A stretch of 64,000 nucleotides of DNA from UBA7803 sp034522075 (GCA_034522075.1 JAXHLO010000011.1:1-64000), one strand, 5' to 3'; positions 35,142-45,497 are shown, counted from the stretch's first letter. Notes: a model not told the origin generated them from the sequence alone. Program-made: numbers and translations.

Positions 35142-36185
35142 TCAGTCCTCCGCCGGTACGTTCAGCCGCGCACATTGCGCCATCAGACGCAGCGCCTGTT
35201 CGTCGCCGGATACTGTCAGCCCGCTGACGCCGCTGTCTTCCCAGGCGCGGAAGCGTTTGCGAATACGCGCTTCCGGCCCGACCAGGGCGCCCTGGTCGAC
35301 GAACTCGTCGGGCACAGCAGCAATCGCCTCATCCTTGCGTTTGGCCAGATACAACTCCTGAATGCGCTCGGCGGCATCCTGGAAGCCGCGCCGGATCATC
35401 ATTTCCTTGTGAAAGTTCTTGTTTCTGTGGCCCATGCCGCCCACGTACAGCGCGATGCCCGGCTTCAGCCGGTCCAGCGCGCCGCGGACGTCGTCGGTGA
35501 CCTGTACCTGGGTCATGGCCTGAACCTCGAACGCATCGCGGCGCTTGCCGGCTTTTTCCAGGCCCTGGCGAATCCAGTCTTCATAGAGATGTGCGGATTC
35601 CGGCACATAGCCCAGCGGCAGCCAGCCGTCGGCGATTTCCGCGGTCAGGCGCACGGTTGCCTCCATGCCGGTGCCCAGCCAGATCGGAAGGTCCGGATTC
35701 ATGTGCAGAATGGATTTCAGCGGCTTGCCCACGCCCAGCGCCCCGTCGCCGTTGTAAGGCAGGCTGATCTCCCGGCCCACATGGCTCACCGGGGCCTCCC
35801 GGGCGAAGATCTTGCGCATGATGCTGACGTAGTCGCGTATCCGGTAGTAGGGCCGGCCCCAGGGCTGTCCGTACCAGCCTTCGACGATCTGCGGGCCGGA
35901 TACGCCGATGCCGCAGATCACCCGATTGCCGCCGGCCAGCTGGTCGAGCGTCGCCATCGCCATGGCGGCATTGGCCGGCGTGCGCCCGGCGAGCTGAATC
36001 ACCGCCGTACCCAGGCGGATACGCTCGGTGTGGGCGGCGATGTAGGCCAGCGGTGTGATGGCATCCGAGCCGTATGCCTCAGCCGTCCATACCGAGTCGT
36101 AGCCCAGGCGTTCGGCGAGCTGAATCCGCTCGATGGGAATGTTCAACTCGGCACCCGAGTAACCCAGCATCAGTCCCAGTTTCAT
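35142..36185 (-). CDS. LLM-class flavin/F420-dependent oxidoreductase
   Basis: 347 residues. The TIM-barrel start 'MKLGLMLGYSGAELNIPIER' and 'AERLGYDSVWTAEAYGSDAI' are typical of the luciferase-like monooxygenase family branch annotated as F420-dependent. 'IQLAGRTPANAAMAMATLDQ' and 'RVICGIGVSGPQIVEGWYG' follow family spacing. Cofactor (F420H2 or FMNH2) cannot be decided without biosynthesis genes. It is followed by the convergent REP element and preceded by the SulP gene (31-base gap) on the same strand. Confidence 0.82.
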   Translation of the reverse strand: MKLGLMLGYSGAELNIPIERIQLAERLGYDSVWTAEAYGSDAITPLAYIAAHTERIRLGTAVIQLAGRTPANAAMAMATLDQLAGGNRVICGIGVSGPQIVEGWYGQPWGRPYYRIRDYVSIMRKIFAREAPVSHVGREISLPYNGDGALGVGKPLKSILHMNPDLPIWLGTGMEATVRLTAEIADGWLPLGYVPESAHLYEDWIRQGLEKAGKRRDAFEVQAMTQVQVTDDVRGALDRLKPGIALYVGGMGHRNKNFHKEMMIRRGFQDAAERIQELYLAKRKDEAIAAVPDEFVDQGALVGPEARIRKRFRAWEDSGVSGLTVSGDEQALRLMAQCARLNVPAED

Positions 36186-36216
36186 AGAATCCTCCCGGTC
36201 TTTTCCTGGTGTCCTG

Positions 36217-37956
36217 TCAGCTTCGCTCGGCCAGATCGCGCATGGCCTGATCGGTGGTGAAGAAGACGCTGCCGGTGAGCTGCATGATGAAGTCGGTGGC
36301 TTCGAGCTGTTCCATTACCGGCCCTTTGACCTCGGAGAGGTGCAGTTTGATATTCATGGCCTCGAAGTTCTGGTTGATGCGATAGAACATCTCCAGGCCG
36401 CTGACGTCGATCATGTTCACGGCGCTGCAGACCAGTAGAACGTGTCTGGTTCCGGGCCGGCGCTGAACGATCTTCAGCAGCTTGTTTTCCACCTGGTTGG
36501 CATTGCCGAAGTAGATATTCTCGTCGATGCGGATGGCCGCCACGTGAGAAAACGTTTCCACATCGTAGCGCCGGGCCGAGCGGAAGTGCTCTGTGTGGGG
36601 AATGCGTCCGACGATGGCGATGTGCGGCCGGCTCGAAGTCCGCACGAAGAAGGCGATGGACAGGGCTACGCCGGTAATCAGACCCGTCTCTACGCCGAAC
36701 GTCAGTACGGTGATCAGCGTGGCCGCCTCGGTGATGCTGTCTTCCGGGTGAATGCGCCAGTGCCGGACCATGCTGGTGACATCGACGATGCCCAGCACCG
36801 ACACCACCACAATGGCGGCCAGCGCCGCATTGGGCAGGGGCTCGAACAGGTGGGTGAAGAACAGCAGGGTCAGGACGATGACCACCATGCACACCAGTGC
36901 GCTTACCTGGCTGCGTGCGCCGGCCTGATAGTTGACGCTTGAGCGGGAAAAACTGCCGGCTACCGGATAGGCACCGGTAAACGCGGCGCCGATGTTGGCC
37001 GCACCCAGCGCGATGAGTTCCTGGTGGCTGTTGACCCGGGTGCGCTGGCGGGCCGCCAAGGTCGCACCGATAGAGTAGCTCTCCACATAGGCCACCACGG
37101 CGATCATGGCGGACGCCGGAGCCACGTCCAGCCACATCTGCCAGTGAAAGGGCGGCAGCGTCAGCGGCGGCAGTCCCGCCGGCAATGAACCCACCACCGC
37201 GACGTCTGCGCTGCTGTCCAGATTCCATACGCTCACGGCCACTGCGGCGAACACGGCCACGAGCATGGGGCCGGTGCGGCTCACCGGGTGTTCAGCCGAC
37301 ACGTCGCGAGAGAACAGGCGCAGGACCGTTACAGCGTGGCGGCGCACCAGCCACAGCCCGGCCAGGCTGGCTGCCCCAACTGCCGTGACGGTGAAATTCA
37401 ACTCGTTGACGCGCGCGCCGAGATCCAGGAGCTGGCGGAAGGGGTCGGTGGCCTCGCCGCGGCCGATGCCGGTGAATGCCGGTAGCTGGCTGACGATGAT
37501 CAGCACCGCCGCAGCGTTTATGAATCCGGTGATCACAGGGTGACTCAACAGATTCACCAGCCCGCCCATCTGCGACAGGCGCAGCAGCCACAGAAATATC
37601 CCCGCCTGCAGGCACAACACCGTGGTCACGCTCAGATAGGTCATGTCGTACTGCGGCGCATACTGGCCGACCGCTGCGGCCACCATCAGGGCGGTCACTG
37701 CCACCGGCCCGACCACCAGGTGCTTCGACGAGCCCAGTACCGCATAGATAACCATGGGAAAGAGGCTGGCGTAGAGCCCGGCCTGAGGCGGCAGACCCGC
37801 CAGAAAGGCGTAGGCGATACCCTGGGGCACGGTAATCACGCCCATGACTACGCCGGCTACCAGATCGTGACTGAAGTCCTCGCGCCGATAGTGCTTGAGC
37901 ACCGGAACGATGGGGAGGTAGCTCTGCCAGTTTTTGACCCGGAGTTGCAATGCCAA
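36217..37956 (-). CDS. SulP-family anion transporter with STAS domain
   Basis: About 579 residues: 10-14 membrane segments with the SulP signature 'VPQGIAYAFLAGLPPQAGLY', 'AFTGAYPVAGSFSRSSVNY' and a C-terminal STAS domain (about 440-570, 'VNMIDVSGLEMFYRIN'). Family members carry sulfate, bicarbonate or dicarboxylates; the substrate is not deducible. The start is weakly supported: the longest frame begins with TTG at 37956 and a stop lies four codons upstream, so TTG starts or an unrecognised start are the only options near the N-terminus. Confidence 0.88.
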   Translation of the reverse strand: MALQLRVKNWQSYLPIVPVLKHYRREDFSHDLVAGVVMGVITVPQGIAYAFLAGLPPQAGLYASLFPMVIYAVLGSSKHLVVGPVAVTALMVAAAVGQYAPQYDMTYLSVTTVLCLQAGIFLWLLRLSQMGGLVNLLSHPVITGFINAAAVLIIVSQLPAFTGIGRGEATDPFRQLLDLGARVNELNFTVTAVGAASLAGLWLVRRHAVTVLRLFSRDVSAEHPVSRTGPMLVAVFAAVAVSVWNLDSSADVAVVGSLPAGLPPLTLPPFHWQMWLDVAPASAMIAVVAYVESYSIGATLAARQRTRVNSHQELIALGAANIGAAFTGAYPVAGSFSRSSVNYQAGARSQVSALVCMVVIVLTLLFFTHLFEPLPNAALAAIVVVSVLGIVDVTSMVRHWRIHPEDSITEAATLITVLTFGVETGLITGVALSIAFFVRTSSRPHIAIVGRIPHTEHFRSARRYDVETFSHVAAIRIDENIYFGNANQVENKLLKIVQRRPGTRHVLLVCSAVNMIDVSGLEMFYRINQNFEAMNIKLHLSEVKGPVMEQLEATDFIMQLTGSVFFTTDQAMRDLAERS

Positions 37957-38023
37957 GGTGATGAATCATTTGGGCAGGTAAGGCATTCTACTCACTTATT
38001 CCGTGCAGCCGGGAGGGACCATC

Positions 38024-39130
38024 ATGAAGACTCGAGCCGCCGTCGCCGCAGGCCCCGGTCAGCCGCTGACCATGGAGACCGTCGATCTCGAGGGCCCCAG
38101 GCACGGGGAGGTGCTGGTAGAAATCAAGGCAACTGGCCTGTGTCACACCGATGCCTACACCCTCTCCGGCGCCGACCCTGAGGGATTGTTTCCGTCCATC
38201 CTCGGGCATGAAGGCGCCGGTGTGGTTGTGGATGTGGGTCCGGGTGTGAGCAGCCTGCAGGCCGGCGATCACGTCATACCCCTGTACACGCCCGAGTGCC
38301 GGCAGTGCAAATTCTGTCTGTCCGGCAAGACCAATCTGTGCGGGGCCATCCGCGCGACTCAGGGGCGCGGGTTGATGCCCGACGGCAGCAGCCGCTTCTC
38401 GCTGGACGGGCAGTCGCTGCATCACTACATGGGCACGTCCACGTTTGCCAACTATACCGTGGTGCCGGAGATCGCCCTGGCGAAGATCCGCCCCGATGCA
38501 CCGTTCGACAAGGTCTGTTATATCGGCTGCGGCGTCACCACCGGCCTCGGTGCGGTGATCAATACCGCAAAGGTGGAACCCGGCGCCACGGTGGCCGTTT
38601 TCGGTCTCGGCGGTATCGGCCTCAATGTCATTCAGGGCGCGCGCCTGGTGGGAGCCGACCGCATCATCGGCGTCGACCTGAATCCGGCCAAGCAGCCGTT
38701 GGCCCAACGCTTCGGCATGACCGACTTCATCAATCCGGCGGACGTGGACGACGTGGTGGCCGCCATCGTCGATCTCACCGACGGCGGTGTGGATTACTCC
38801 TTCGAATGCATCGGCAACGTGGACGTCATGCGTCAAGCGCTCGAGTGCTGCCACAAAGGCTGGGGGGAGAGCGTGATCATCGGCGTAGCCGGCGCGGGGC
38901 AGGAAATCAGCACGCGCCCGTTCCAACTCGTCACCGGCCGGGTCTGGCGCGGTACCGCGTTCGGTGGTGCCAAGGGCCGCACCGACGTACCGCGCATCGT
39001 CGACTGGTACATGGACGGCAAGATCAACATCGATGACCTGATTACCCACACCCTGCCCCTGGAGCAGATCAACGACGGCTTCGAGTTGATGCACAAAGGC
39101 GAGAGCATCCGCTCGGTGGTGGTCTATTGA
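38024..39130 (+). CDS. frmA: S-(hydroxymethyl)glutathione dehydrogenase (class III alcohol dehydrogenase)
   Basis: 368 residues; oxidises the glutathione adduct of formaldehyde with NAD+. Catalytic zinc ligands are in 'GLCHTDAYTLSG', 'GHEGAGVVVDVG' and 'GCGVTTGLGAV'. The structural-zinc cluster 'CRQCKFCLSGKTNLC' is complete, as is the class III pattern 'MGTSTFANYTVV'. GGGAGGG lies before ATG 38024. No S-formylglutathione hydrolase is adjacent. It ends 17 bases from the convergent outer-membrane barrel gene. Confidence 0.95.
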   Translation: MKTRAAVAAGPGQPLTMETVDLEGPRHGEVLVEIKATGLCHTDAYTLSGADPEGLFPSILGHEGAGVVVDVGPGVSSLQAGDHVIPLYTPECRQCKFCLSGKTNLCGAIRATQGRGLMPDGSSRFSLDGQSLHHYMGTSTFANYTVVPEIALAKIRPDAPFDKVCYIGCGVTTGLGAVINTAKVEPGATVAVFGLGGIGLNVIQGARLVGADRIIGVDLNPAKQPLAQRFGMTDFINPADVDDVVAAIVDLTDGGVDYSFECIGNVDVMRQALECCHKGWGESVIIGVAGAGQEISTRPFQLVTGRVWRGTAFGGAKGRTDVPRIVDWYMDGKINIDDLITHTLPLEQINDGFELMHKGESIRSVVVY

Positions 39131-39147
39131 TTACCGGCCATACTGGA

Positions 39148-40455
39148 TCAGTAATAGCGTCTCAGGCGCACGTAGACGTTGCTGTTGTCTTCGAGCTGGC
39201 CGAAGAAGGTATGGGATTTCCGGCCGCCGAACAGGTTGGCACCCGCAGATAATCGCCAGGTGTCGCTGACGCGATAGCTCACCGTGGGACGCAGGTGATA
39301 GTCCTCATCGCTCGGCGAGACGAAGGCGAACAGACCCAGGGTGAGCGTGTCCCGCATGGCCCGGTAGCTGAGCCGCGCGGTCAGCAGTGAGCGCCACTTG
39401 TCGGGCAGCGTTTCCCGGTTCGGCGCACTCGAGCGCAGTGCGTCGTAGTCGGCGATGCGCTCGCCGTAGTACTGCACGGCGCCGGTGAGGTTGGTGATCA
39501 GTTCGCGCTCGTAACCGATCAGCCACCGGGCCTGCGAATTGGGTACACGAGGATCGTCGCCGTTACCGTCGTCGCGGGATTCGTACCAGGCAAACTCACC
39601 GTTCACCAGGCCCGAGCCCAGCGGGGCCCGCACGCTCATGCCGAAGGCCGTCATCGGCGCGAAGGTGGGCCGCCCCTGGCGGTTAACGGCGCTCGGTTGC
39701 TTGAAGTAGCCACGATAGGCATACAGAGCGTACTCGGTTGCCCGTACGCGCTTGAACAGCCGTAGCGCCAGTTCGCCGCTCGACAGACCATCCGGCGTTG
39801 CCGCGTCCAGGGGCGGATCGACGACGCCGATGGCCCCTGCGGCGGGGTCGAACAACGAGAAGCGCTCGCCGTCCAGATATCTGTCCGGCTCGAACTCCGG
39901 TGTCCACACCACTTCGGCATTGAGCCAGTCGTGGTAGGCGCTGATCCGTATGGCGTTGGAGGGTGCTTTCAGATACTCGTCGTCGCGCCCGGCGAAGAAC
40001 GACTCGAAATCCTTGGGGAACAGGTCGTTGAGGAACAACAGATCGCCGGTGCCCCAGGTGAGGACCTGACGGCCGGCCTTGAGGTCCAGTGCGGTACCGA
40101 CCGGTACCTGCAGAGCCAGCTCGCGCACCTCGAGGTCGGTGTCATTGAGCACCTCGTCGTGCAGCACTTCTCCCTTGAATGACAGCGTGTAGCCCTCGCC
40201 CAGCCATTCCGTTTCCGCCTGGCCGCGCAGCTCGCCGAGCGTCGCATCCCTGGGTGTTTCACCAGCAACGACCTGCGTGCCGCCGGCCAGTTCGACGAAA
40301 CCCGACCAGACCGGACGGTCCGGCTCATCGGCCCAGTCGTCGTCCCAGGCGTCTTCCCAGCCATTGCCGGACGATTCCTCGGCACTGACCGGCGCGGCCA
40401 GGGCTGTGATTCCGAGTACGCCGGCGATGAGGCCTGCAGCCAGGAGCCGTTTCAT
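39148..40455 (-). CDS. Outer-membrane beta-barrel protein of an RND/LolA-like lipid-transport system
   Basis: 435 residues from ATG 40455, which overlaps the preceding stop (ATGA). Signal peptide 'LLAAGLIAGVLGITALAAPVSA', a short Trp/Asp-rich mature start, then alternating strands with aromatic ends ('FVELAGGTQVVAG', 'GRQVLTWGTGDLLFLNDLF') and C-terminal 'SNVYVRLRRYY'. It resembles the DUF1302-like barrels that accompany RND/MMPL transporters. A role in moving lipids to the outer membrane is inferred from the operon with a LolA-like protein and an RND pump. Confidence 0.72.
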   Translation of the reverse strand: MKRLLAAGLIAGVLGITALAAPVSAEESSGNGWEDAWDDDWADEPDRPVWSGFVELAGGTQVVAGETPRDATLGELRGQAETEWLGEGYTLSFKGEVLHDEVLNDTDLEVRELALQVPVGTALDLKAGRQVLTWGTGDLLFLNDLFPKDFESFFAGRDDEYLKAPSNAIRISAYHDWLNAEVVWTPEFEPDRYLDGERFSLFDPAAGAIGVVDPPLDAATPDGLSSGELALRLFKRVRATEYALYAYRGYFKQPSAVNRQGRPTFAPMTAFGMSVRAPLGSGLVNGEFAWYESRDDGNGDDPRVPNSQARWLIGYERELITNLTGAVQYYGERIADYDALRSSAPNRETLPDKWRSLLTARLSYRAMRDTLTLGLFAFVSPSDEDYHLRPTVSYRVSDTWRLSAGANLFGGRKSHTFFGQLEDNSNVYVRLRRYY

Positions 40456-41276
40456 CCGTTCGGTTCCAGCCATTGCCGGGGCGGTGCCCGCAGGGAGCGT
40501 TCGGTAAACACCGACTCGGGCAGGCCGATATCGTAGGCGATGTTGCGGAAGCGCATTTCCGTGGTGCCGCCTGAGAGCAGGTCGCTGACCAGCGTTCGGG
40601 TTACGGTAGGATGGCCCTGGAACGTGTCCACGCTCTGGGCTTCCACCCGCCGGTAGATGGTGCCTGCGGCATTGGTGTAGTCGATGCGCATGGGCAGGAA
40701 GTTCTCGCGATCGATCCAGGTGGTGTATTCGGCGAATTCCACCGTGTCAGGATCATGCGGCTCGTGGCGCAGCACGTAGTGCTCGTCCGTGGTTTCCACG
40801 AGTTGGTGATGGTCGGCGTCGGGCAGCCTGCCTGAGACGTCCTCATAGAAGTAGTGGGAGCCGACGAAGCTGGTGCGTTTGTCGCCCGCGGAAATGCGTT
40901 TCACCAGGTCGAGGCCCGGTAGATACAGCCAGCGGTCGTCGTCCCGGTCGGTATGCTTTTCCACCAGATAGACGGTGCCGCGGACGTCTGCCGGCCGGCT
41001 GAAGACCACCAGGAATTCCTGGTCGCCGCCATCGGCCTCATCGCGGCGTAATACCGTGAACTGGCGAAGCTGGCGCCGACCCTGGGAATCGGTGATCAGC
41101 ATGCGTGCTTCGCTGCGGCCGTCGCCGCCGGCGTAGTAAGCCGCCAGGTTGGCGCGGTCCACGATTTCATCGGCATCGGTAAGAGTGGGCGCCGGGTCGG
41201 CTGCCGCGACGGCGCCTGTCCAGACCGCCGCGAACAGGGCGGCACAGCCGCCAAAAAGAGCATGTACCTGTGTCAT
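40452..41276 (-). CDS. LolA-like outer-membrane lipoprotein-sorting family protein
   Basis: 274 residues with a signal peptide ('LFAAVWTGAVAAADP'). 'DRWLYLPGLDLVKRISAGDKRTSFVGSHY' and 'YTTWIDRENFLPMRIDYTNAAG' match the COG2834 outer-membrane lipoprotein-sorting family, whose curved sheet binds acyl chains in the periplasm. The start overlaps the RND gene stop (ATGA) and its own stop overlaps the barrel gene start (ATGA), a fully coupled three-gene unit. It probably shuttles a lipid between the inner-membrane pump and the barrel. Confidence 0.8.
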   Translation of the reverse strand: MTQVHALFGGCAALFAAVWTGAVAAADPAPTLTDADEIVDRANLAAYYAGGDGRSEARMLITDSQGRRQLRQFTVLRRDEADGGDQEFLVVFSRPADVRGTVYLVEKHTDRDDDRWLYLPGLDLVKRISAGDKRTSFVGSHYFYEDVSGRLPDADHHQLVETTDEHYVLRHEPHDPDTVEFAEYTTWIDRENFLPMRIDYTNAAGTIYRRVEAQSVDTFQGHPTVTRTLVSDLLSGGTTEMRFRNIAYDIGLPESVFTERSLRAPPRQWLEPNG

Positions 41277-43845
41277 GATGAAGCTCCTGTAGTGGTTTCT
41301 GGTGCGTTCGAAGCAATGGCCGCCGGCACGATCCAGCGGCTGGCCAGAGCGATCACCGCGGGCAGCAACAGCAGGGTCACGGTTGCGCTGAACAGCATGA
41401 TGCTGGCCATGAACACGCCCACGGTGACGTACGGCACCAGCGGGGCCGCAAGCAACGGCGTAAAGCCCAGGGCGATGACCACCGCATTGCGGAAAATGGC
41501 GCGCCCCGGCTCTTCGAACATCAGAGCCCTGGCGCGATCGAAACCGTGGGCCGCCGTGAGGCTGCGAAAGCGCTGCAGGAAGTGAATGGCAAAGTCGATG
41601 GACAGCCCCAGGGTCAGGGCGGACAGCACGGCGATGGGCATGTCGTAGAACTTGCCGATCCAGCCGATGATGCCGTAGACGAAGGCAATGGTTAGGGTCA
41701 GCGGCAGCATGGCGATCACGCCGAACACTACGGAACGAAACAGCACGACCATGATCACCAGCACGGCAATGAAAGCGCCGAGCAGACTCTGCAGCATGCC
41801 TTCTACCATGGCCTGCTGCCATACCACATTGATGTAGGTTTTCCCTGCCCAGCGTGCTTCGGCGCCGTCCGGCGGCGGGTGGTCGGCGAGCCAGGCGTCC
41901 ACATGTTCCCGCACCCGGCTCATATCCTGGTTGTCGCCGCTCGTGAGCTGAATCCACACCGCGCTGGAGGCGTAGTCCGGGGTCACCAGGTGCCACAGGT
42001 CCTGCGGCCGGTGAGACGACTGATACTGCAGCAGTGTCTGGGCGACGCCGTTGGCGCTATCGGGGATGCGGTAGTCGCGGGGCTCACCACTGCGCAACTC
42101 CCGGTTCACCACTTTTACCACGTCCGGCAGCGCGTTGGTCTTGCCCACCAGGCCGGAATCCATGAGCGACTGCTGAACTTCCTCCACATATGCCAGGTGC
42201 CCGGGGTCGAGGAAATAGCCCTGCTCCTGACGCAGTGCTTCGGCGTCGGCAATCAGCGTTTCCAGGCGCTCGGCATCGGCACCCTGAGCTTCGAACAAGG
42301 CGTCGTCCAGAGCGGCAATGAGTTGATCGAGAGCCACCGGCTCCACGAGCCCTGCGCGGATAGGTTCAGCGAGTTCGGGACCCACCGCGGCCGCCGTCTC
42401 CCGGGCGCGGTCGACGAACGCTTCGAGACGAGACTCCGGCAGCGGCCGGCTGAGCACCAGGTAGGCATCGTAGGTACCGGCGAAGTGCTCGTTGAGTACC
42501 TGGTCGGCGATGCGGATCGGATGGTCTTCTTTGAACCAGCGCAGCGGATTGTCGTTGATCTGGATACGCGCAATGCCGGCGGCACTCAAGGCGACCATCA
42601 CCACTGCCACGGCAACGACAGGCACGGGTCGGGAGAATGCGAAGCGACCCACAGCTCGCAGCCCCCGTGCGGCCGGCGAAGAGCCTTCGGTGGCCACGGC
42701 AACGGCGTGCAGTCTGGCGAGCCTGGTGTTTTGTTCATGCGCACAACGTACGCGGGTATGAACACGATGGTGAGCAGGAACGCCAGCAGTATGCCCACAG
42801 CGACGAATGCGCCGAAGATCTGCACCGGCGGAATAGGCGTCAACAACAGCGAGGCGAAGCCGATGGCCGAGGTCACCGACGTGAAAAGCATGGGTGTATA
42901 CAGATGATCCACCACGTCGGCGATCACATCTTCGACCTTGCGGTCTTCCGTATAGGTGTCCGCGAACTCGGACATGACGCGGTACGGGAATCGGACGACG
43001 GCGATGGGCATGAGAAAGATGGGAATCATCGAGCTCATGATGTGCACGGTGAAACCCAGGCCGATGAGGGCACCCATGGTGGCGATCACGGTGGCCATGG
43101 CCACGATCATGGGTGCGATCACCAGTACCGGACTGCGGAAGAAGTACCACATGAGGAGGAAGATCATCACGCCGGCCAGTGGCGCCGAGATGCCCATCTG
43201 CAGGAACATCTGGTGGCCGAAAGTATCCTCGGCCACCGGCAGGCCGGTGATGTGATAGTCGTCGCCGCTGTCGAGGCGGTCGGCCACGGCACGGATCTGT
43301 TGGGATAGCGGGTAGCTCAGGTCCTTGCTCTCGATGGGTACATAGATGGCGGCGGCGCGGCCATCCCCGGCAACCAGTGTGTTCATCAGCAGCGGCAGGC
43401 GTTCCACGGCAGTGCGGATGTCCGCGGCGCCTGCCTGGGTTGCGGGCGGGGTTTTCATCATCCACTGGAAACGGATCGTACCCGGCCCCTCCTGGGTGAT
43501 GTTGTCTACGGTGGAAAGCGCCATGACGTCCGGGGCAATGACCCCGTCCATGCCGAGAATGGCTTCCGAGAGCTCGTGCAGTGCTGCCAGCGAACGGGGG
43601 TTATAGATCCCATCGGGATGTTCCTCGTTCACTGCGCCGACGACGATCGTGTCGTTCAGGTCGAAGCGATCTTCCACCCGGTTATGGAACACCCGATCGG
43701 CCTGATCCGCCGGCAGCATGTTTTCCGGATCGGTGTCGATATGAATGCGCGGGATCTGGCTGCCCAGCGCCGCCACCAGCAGCAGCGTGGCGGCGTAGAT
43801 CCAGCGCGGATGGTTGGTGGCGACATAGGTGATGTGATGTTTCAT
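41273..43845 (-). CDS. RND superfamily (MMPL-type) transporter, frameshifted near 42730
   Basis: About 850 residues in two frames joined at 42728-42732. The N-terminal half, from ATG 43845, has TM1, a large periplasmic loop and the helices around 'GVMIFLLMWYFFRSPVLVIAP' and 'MLFTSVTSAIGFASLLLTP'. The second half, after 'RMNK/TRLARLHAVAV', has a matching TM7, loop and 'FVYGIIGWIGKFYDMPIA' with 'LSALTLGLSIDFAIHFLQRF'. An extra AC in 'AAAACACC' explains the shift. Proteins of this kind export lipids or hydrophobic substrates. A palindromic operator lies just upstream. Confidence 0.8.
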
Positions 43846-43858
43846 GACGGCCGCTGAA

Positions 43859-43878
43859 ATATTAGTATTTCCTAATAT
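43859..43878. promoter_or_regulatory. Palindromic operator upstream of the RND transporter operon
   Basis: ATATTAG-TATTTC-CTAATAT has perfect 7-base arms around a 6-base spacer, 14 bases before the RND start codon (43845). It is strikingly AT-rich in a GC-rich region. Size and shape fit a TetR-like or MarR-like repressor dimer site; no such regulator gene lies next to it. Confidence 0.6.
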
Positions 43879-43996
43879 AAAGCTCAGGCCGTGAAGCCGA
43901 CATCAGGGATTCCCCGTAGGGCCGCCGCCGATTGCCAGCGGTCGGGCCGGCCACTAGTCTGTGGCCATAGAGGGAGAGATTGTGGGGGAGGGAACC

Positions 43997-44992
43997 ATGG
44001 ATCATCAGAGCTGGCTCGACCAGGTGCGGGAAGACATCGTCGAGCCCGAGCTGCCCATTTGCGACCCGCACCATCACCTGTGGGACCGTGACGGCAGCCG
44101 CTACCTGCTCGACGAACTGCTCGACGACGTGGTTTCCGGACACAACGTGGTTGCCACGGTGTTCGTGGAGTGCGGCAGCATGTACCGGGCCCATGGCCCG
44201 GAAACGCTGCGGCCGGTGGGCGAGACGGAATTCGTCAACGGCATCGCCGCCATGGCGGCCAGCGGCGGCTACGGCGACCTGCGGGCCTGTGCCGGTATCG
44301 TCGGGTTTGCCGATCTGACCCTGGGGGCGGCGGTGGGCGAAGTGCTCGACGTACATCTGGCGCGCAGTGACCGCTTTCGCGGCATTCGCCATGCCGCCGG
44401 CTGGGACGCGGATGACCGGGTGCGCAACTCTCACACCAACCCGCCCGCGCATCTGCTGCTCGATGCAGCATTCCGGGCCGGCATGAGCGAACTCGGTAAG
44501 CGCGGCCTGTCGTTTGACGCCTGGCTCTATCACACGCAGATTCCCGAGCTCACCGATCTGGCCCGCGCGCAGCCGGACGTCACCATCATCTTCGACCACT
44601 TCGGCGGGCCGCTGGGTATCGGCCCTTACGAGGGCCAGGGCGAGGCCATCTTCCGGCGCTGGCAGGAGGATGTGGCGGAGCTGGCACGCTGCCCCAATGT
44701 CTACGCCAAGCTGGGCGGGCTGGTCATGCCCATCAATGGCTTCGAGTTTCACAAGCGAGCTATACCGCCGACCTCCGATGAGCTGGTCGCAGCAACCGGG
44801 CGCTACTACCGCCACGCCATCGAGTGTTTCGGCGTGGAACGCTGCATGTTCGAGAGCAATTTTCCCGTGGATAAGCGCAGCTGTTCCTACCCGGTACTTT
44901 GGAACGCGTTCAAGAAGCTGGTGTCGGACGCTTCGGCGGACGAGAAACGCCAGCTTTTTCACGACACAGCCTGCCGCACCTACCGGATCTGA
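43997..44992 (+). CDS. Amidohydrolase (amidohydrolase_2 / TIM-barrel metal hydrolase)
   Basis: 331 residues from ATG 43997, preceded by GGGGGAGGG. Metal-binding motif 'ICDPHHHLWDRDGSRYLLDE' at the N-terminus; 'FRGIRHAAGWDAD', 'TIIFDHFGGPLG' and 'MFESNFPVDK' supply further ligands of the amidohydrolase_2 family, which includes lactonases and decarboxylases of aromatic acids. No neighbour suggests a substrate. Confidence 0.85.
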   Translation: MDHQSWLDQVREDIVEPELPICDPHHHLWDRDGSRYLLDELLDDVVSGHNVVATVFVECGSMYRAHGPETLRPVGETEFVNGIAAMAASGGYGDLRACAGIVGFADLTLGAAVGEVLDVHLARSDRFRGIRHAAGWDADDRVRNSHTNPPAHLLLDAAFRAGMSELGKRGLSFDAWLYHTQIPELTDLARAQPDVTIIFDHFGGPLGIGPYEGQGEAIFRRWQEDVAELARCPNVYAKLGGLVMPINGFEFHKRAIPPTSDELVAATGRYYRHAIECFGVERCMFESNFPVDKRSCSYPVLWNAFKKLVSDASADEKRQLFHDTACRTYRI

Positions 44993-45053
44993 CGGTAGAC
45001 ACGGTGAATGTCATAATCACCGGTCTGTGCCGCAGTAAAACAAGGAGCACGCA

Positions 45054-45497
45054 TTGAAACTGAGCAGAATCTCAACCGCAGTAATGGCAACGGCAGCCCT
45101 TGCCGGTATGGCCTGGGCCGTCCAGGCCCAGATGGAACGTTCCCCGGCGCCTGAGGATGCCAGGGTCTACTTCATCACGCCGCAGGATGGCGAGACGGTG
45201 TCATCGCCGTTCAAGGTCAAATTCGGCTTGAAAGGCATGGGGGTTGCACCCGCAGGCGTCGACCAGGACAAGACCGGCCACCATCACCTGATCATCAACG
45301 TGGCGGGAGCGGACATTCCTATGAATCAGCCGCTGCCCACATCGGAGCAGTTCGTGCACTTCGGCGGGGGCCAGACCGAGACCGAAGTAGAACTGCCGCC
45401 GGGGGAGCATACCCTGCAGCTTCTGCTGGGCAATTATCTGCATATCCCGCATGATCCGCCGGTGATGTCAGAACGCATCACGGTGACCGTCGAATAG
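45054..45497 (+). CDS. Exported DUF4399 protein
   Basis: 147 residues starting at TTG 45054 after AAGGAG. A signal peptide ('ATAALAGMAWAVQAQ') precedes an immunoglobulin-like domain with 'VYFITPQDGETVSSPFKVKF', 'GHHHLIINV' and 'FGGGQTETEVELPPGEHTLQ', the DUF4399 core. The His triplet could bind a metal, but this is speculative. It is a periplasmic protein of unknown function, 23 bases ahead of the sulfotransferase gene. Confidence 0.88.
   Translation: MKLSRISTAVMATAALAGMAWAVQAQMERSPAPEDARVYFITPQDGETVSSPFKVKFGLKGMGVAPAGVDQDKTGHHHLIINVAGADIPMNQPLPTSEQFVHFGGGQTETEVELPPGEHTLQLLLGNYLHIPHDPPVMSERITVTVE

Noticed and set aside
42598..43465. Two separate overlapping RND-type genes, or a programmed frameshift, in the transporter
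   Set aside because: The two frames continue one protein; an extra AC at the joint explains it, with no slippery heptamer or pseudoknot seen. Treated as one gene with an indel.
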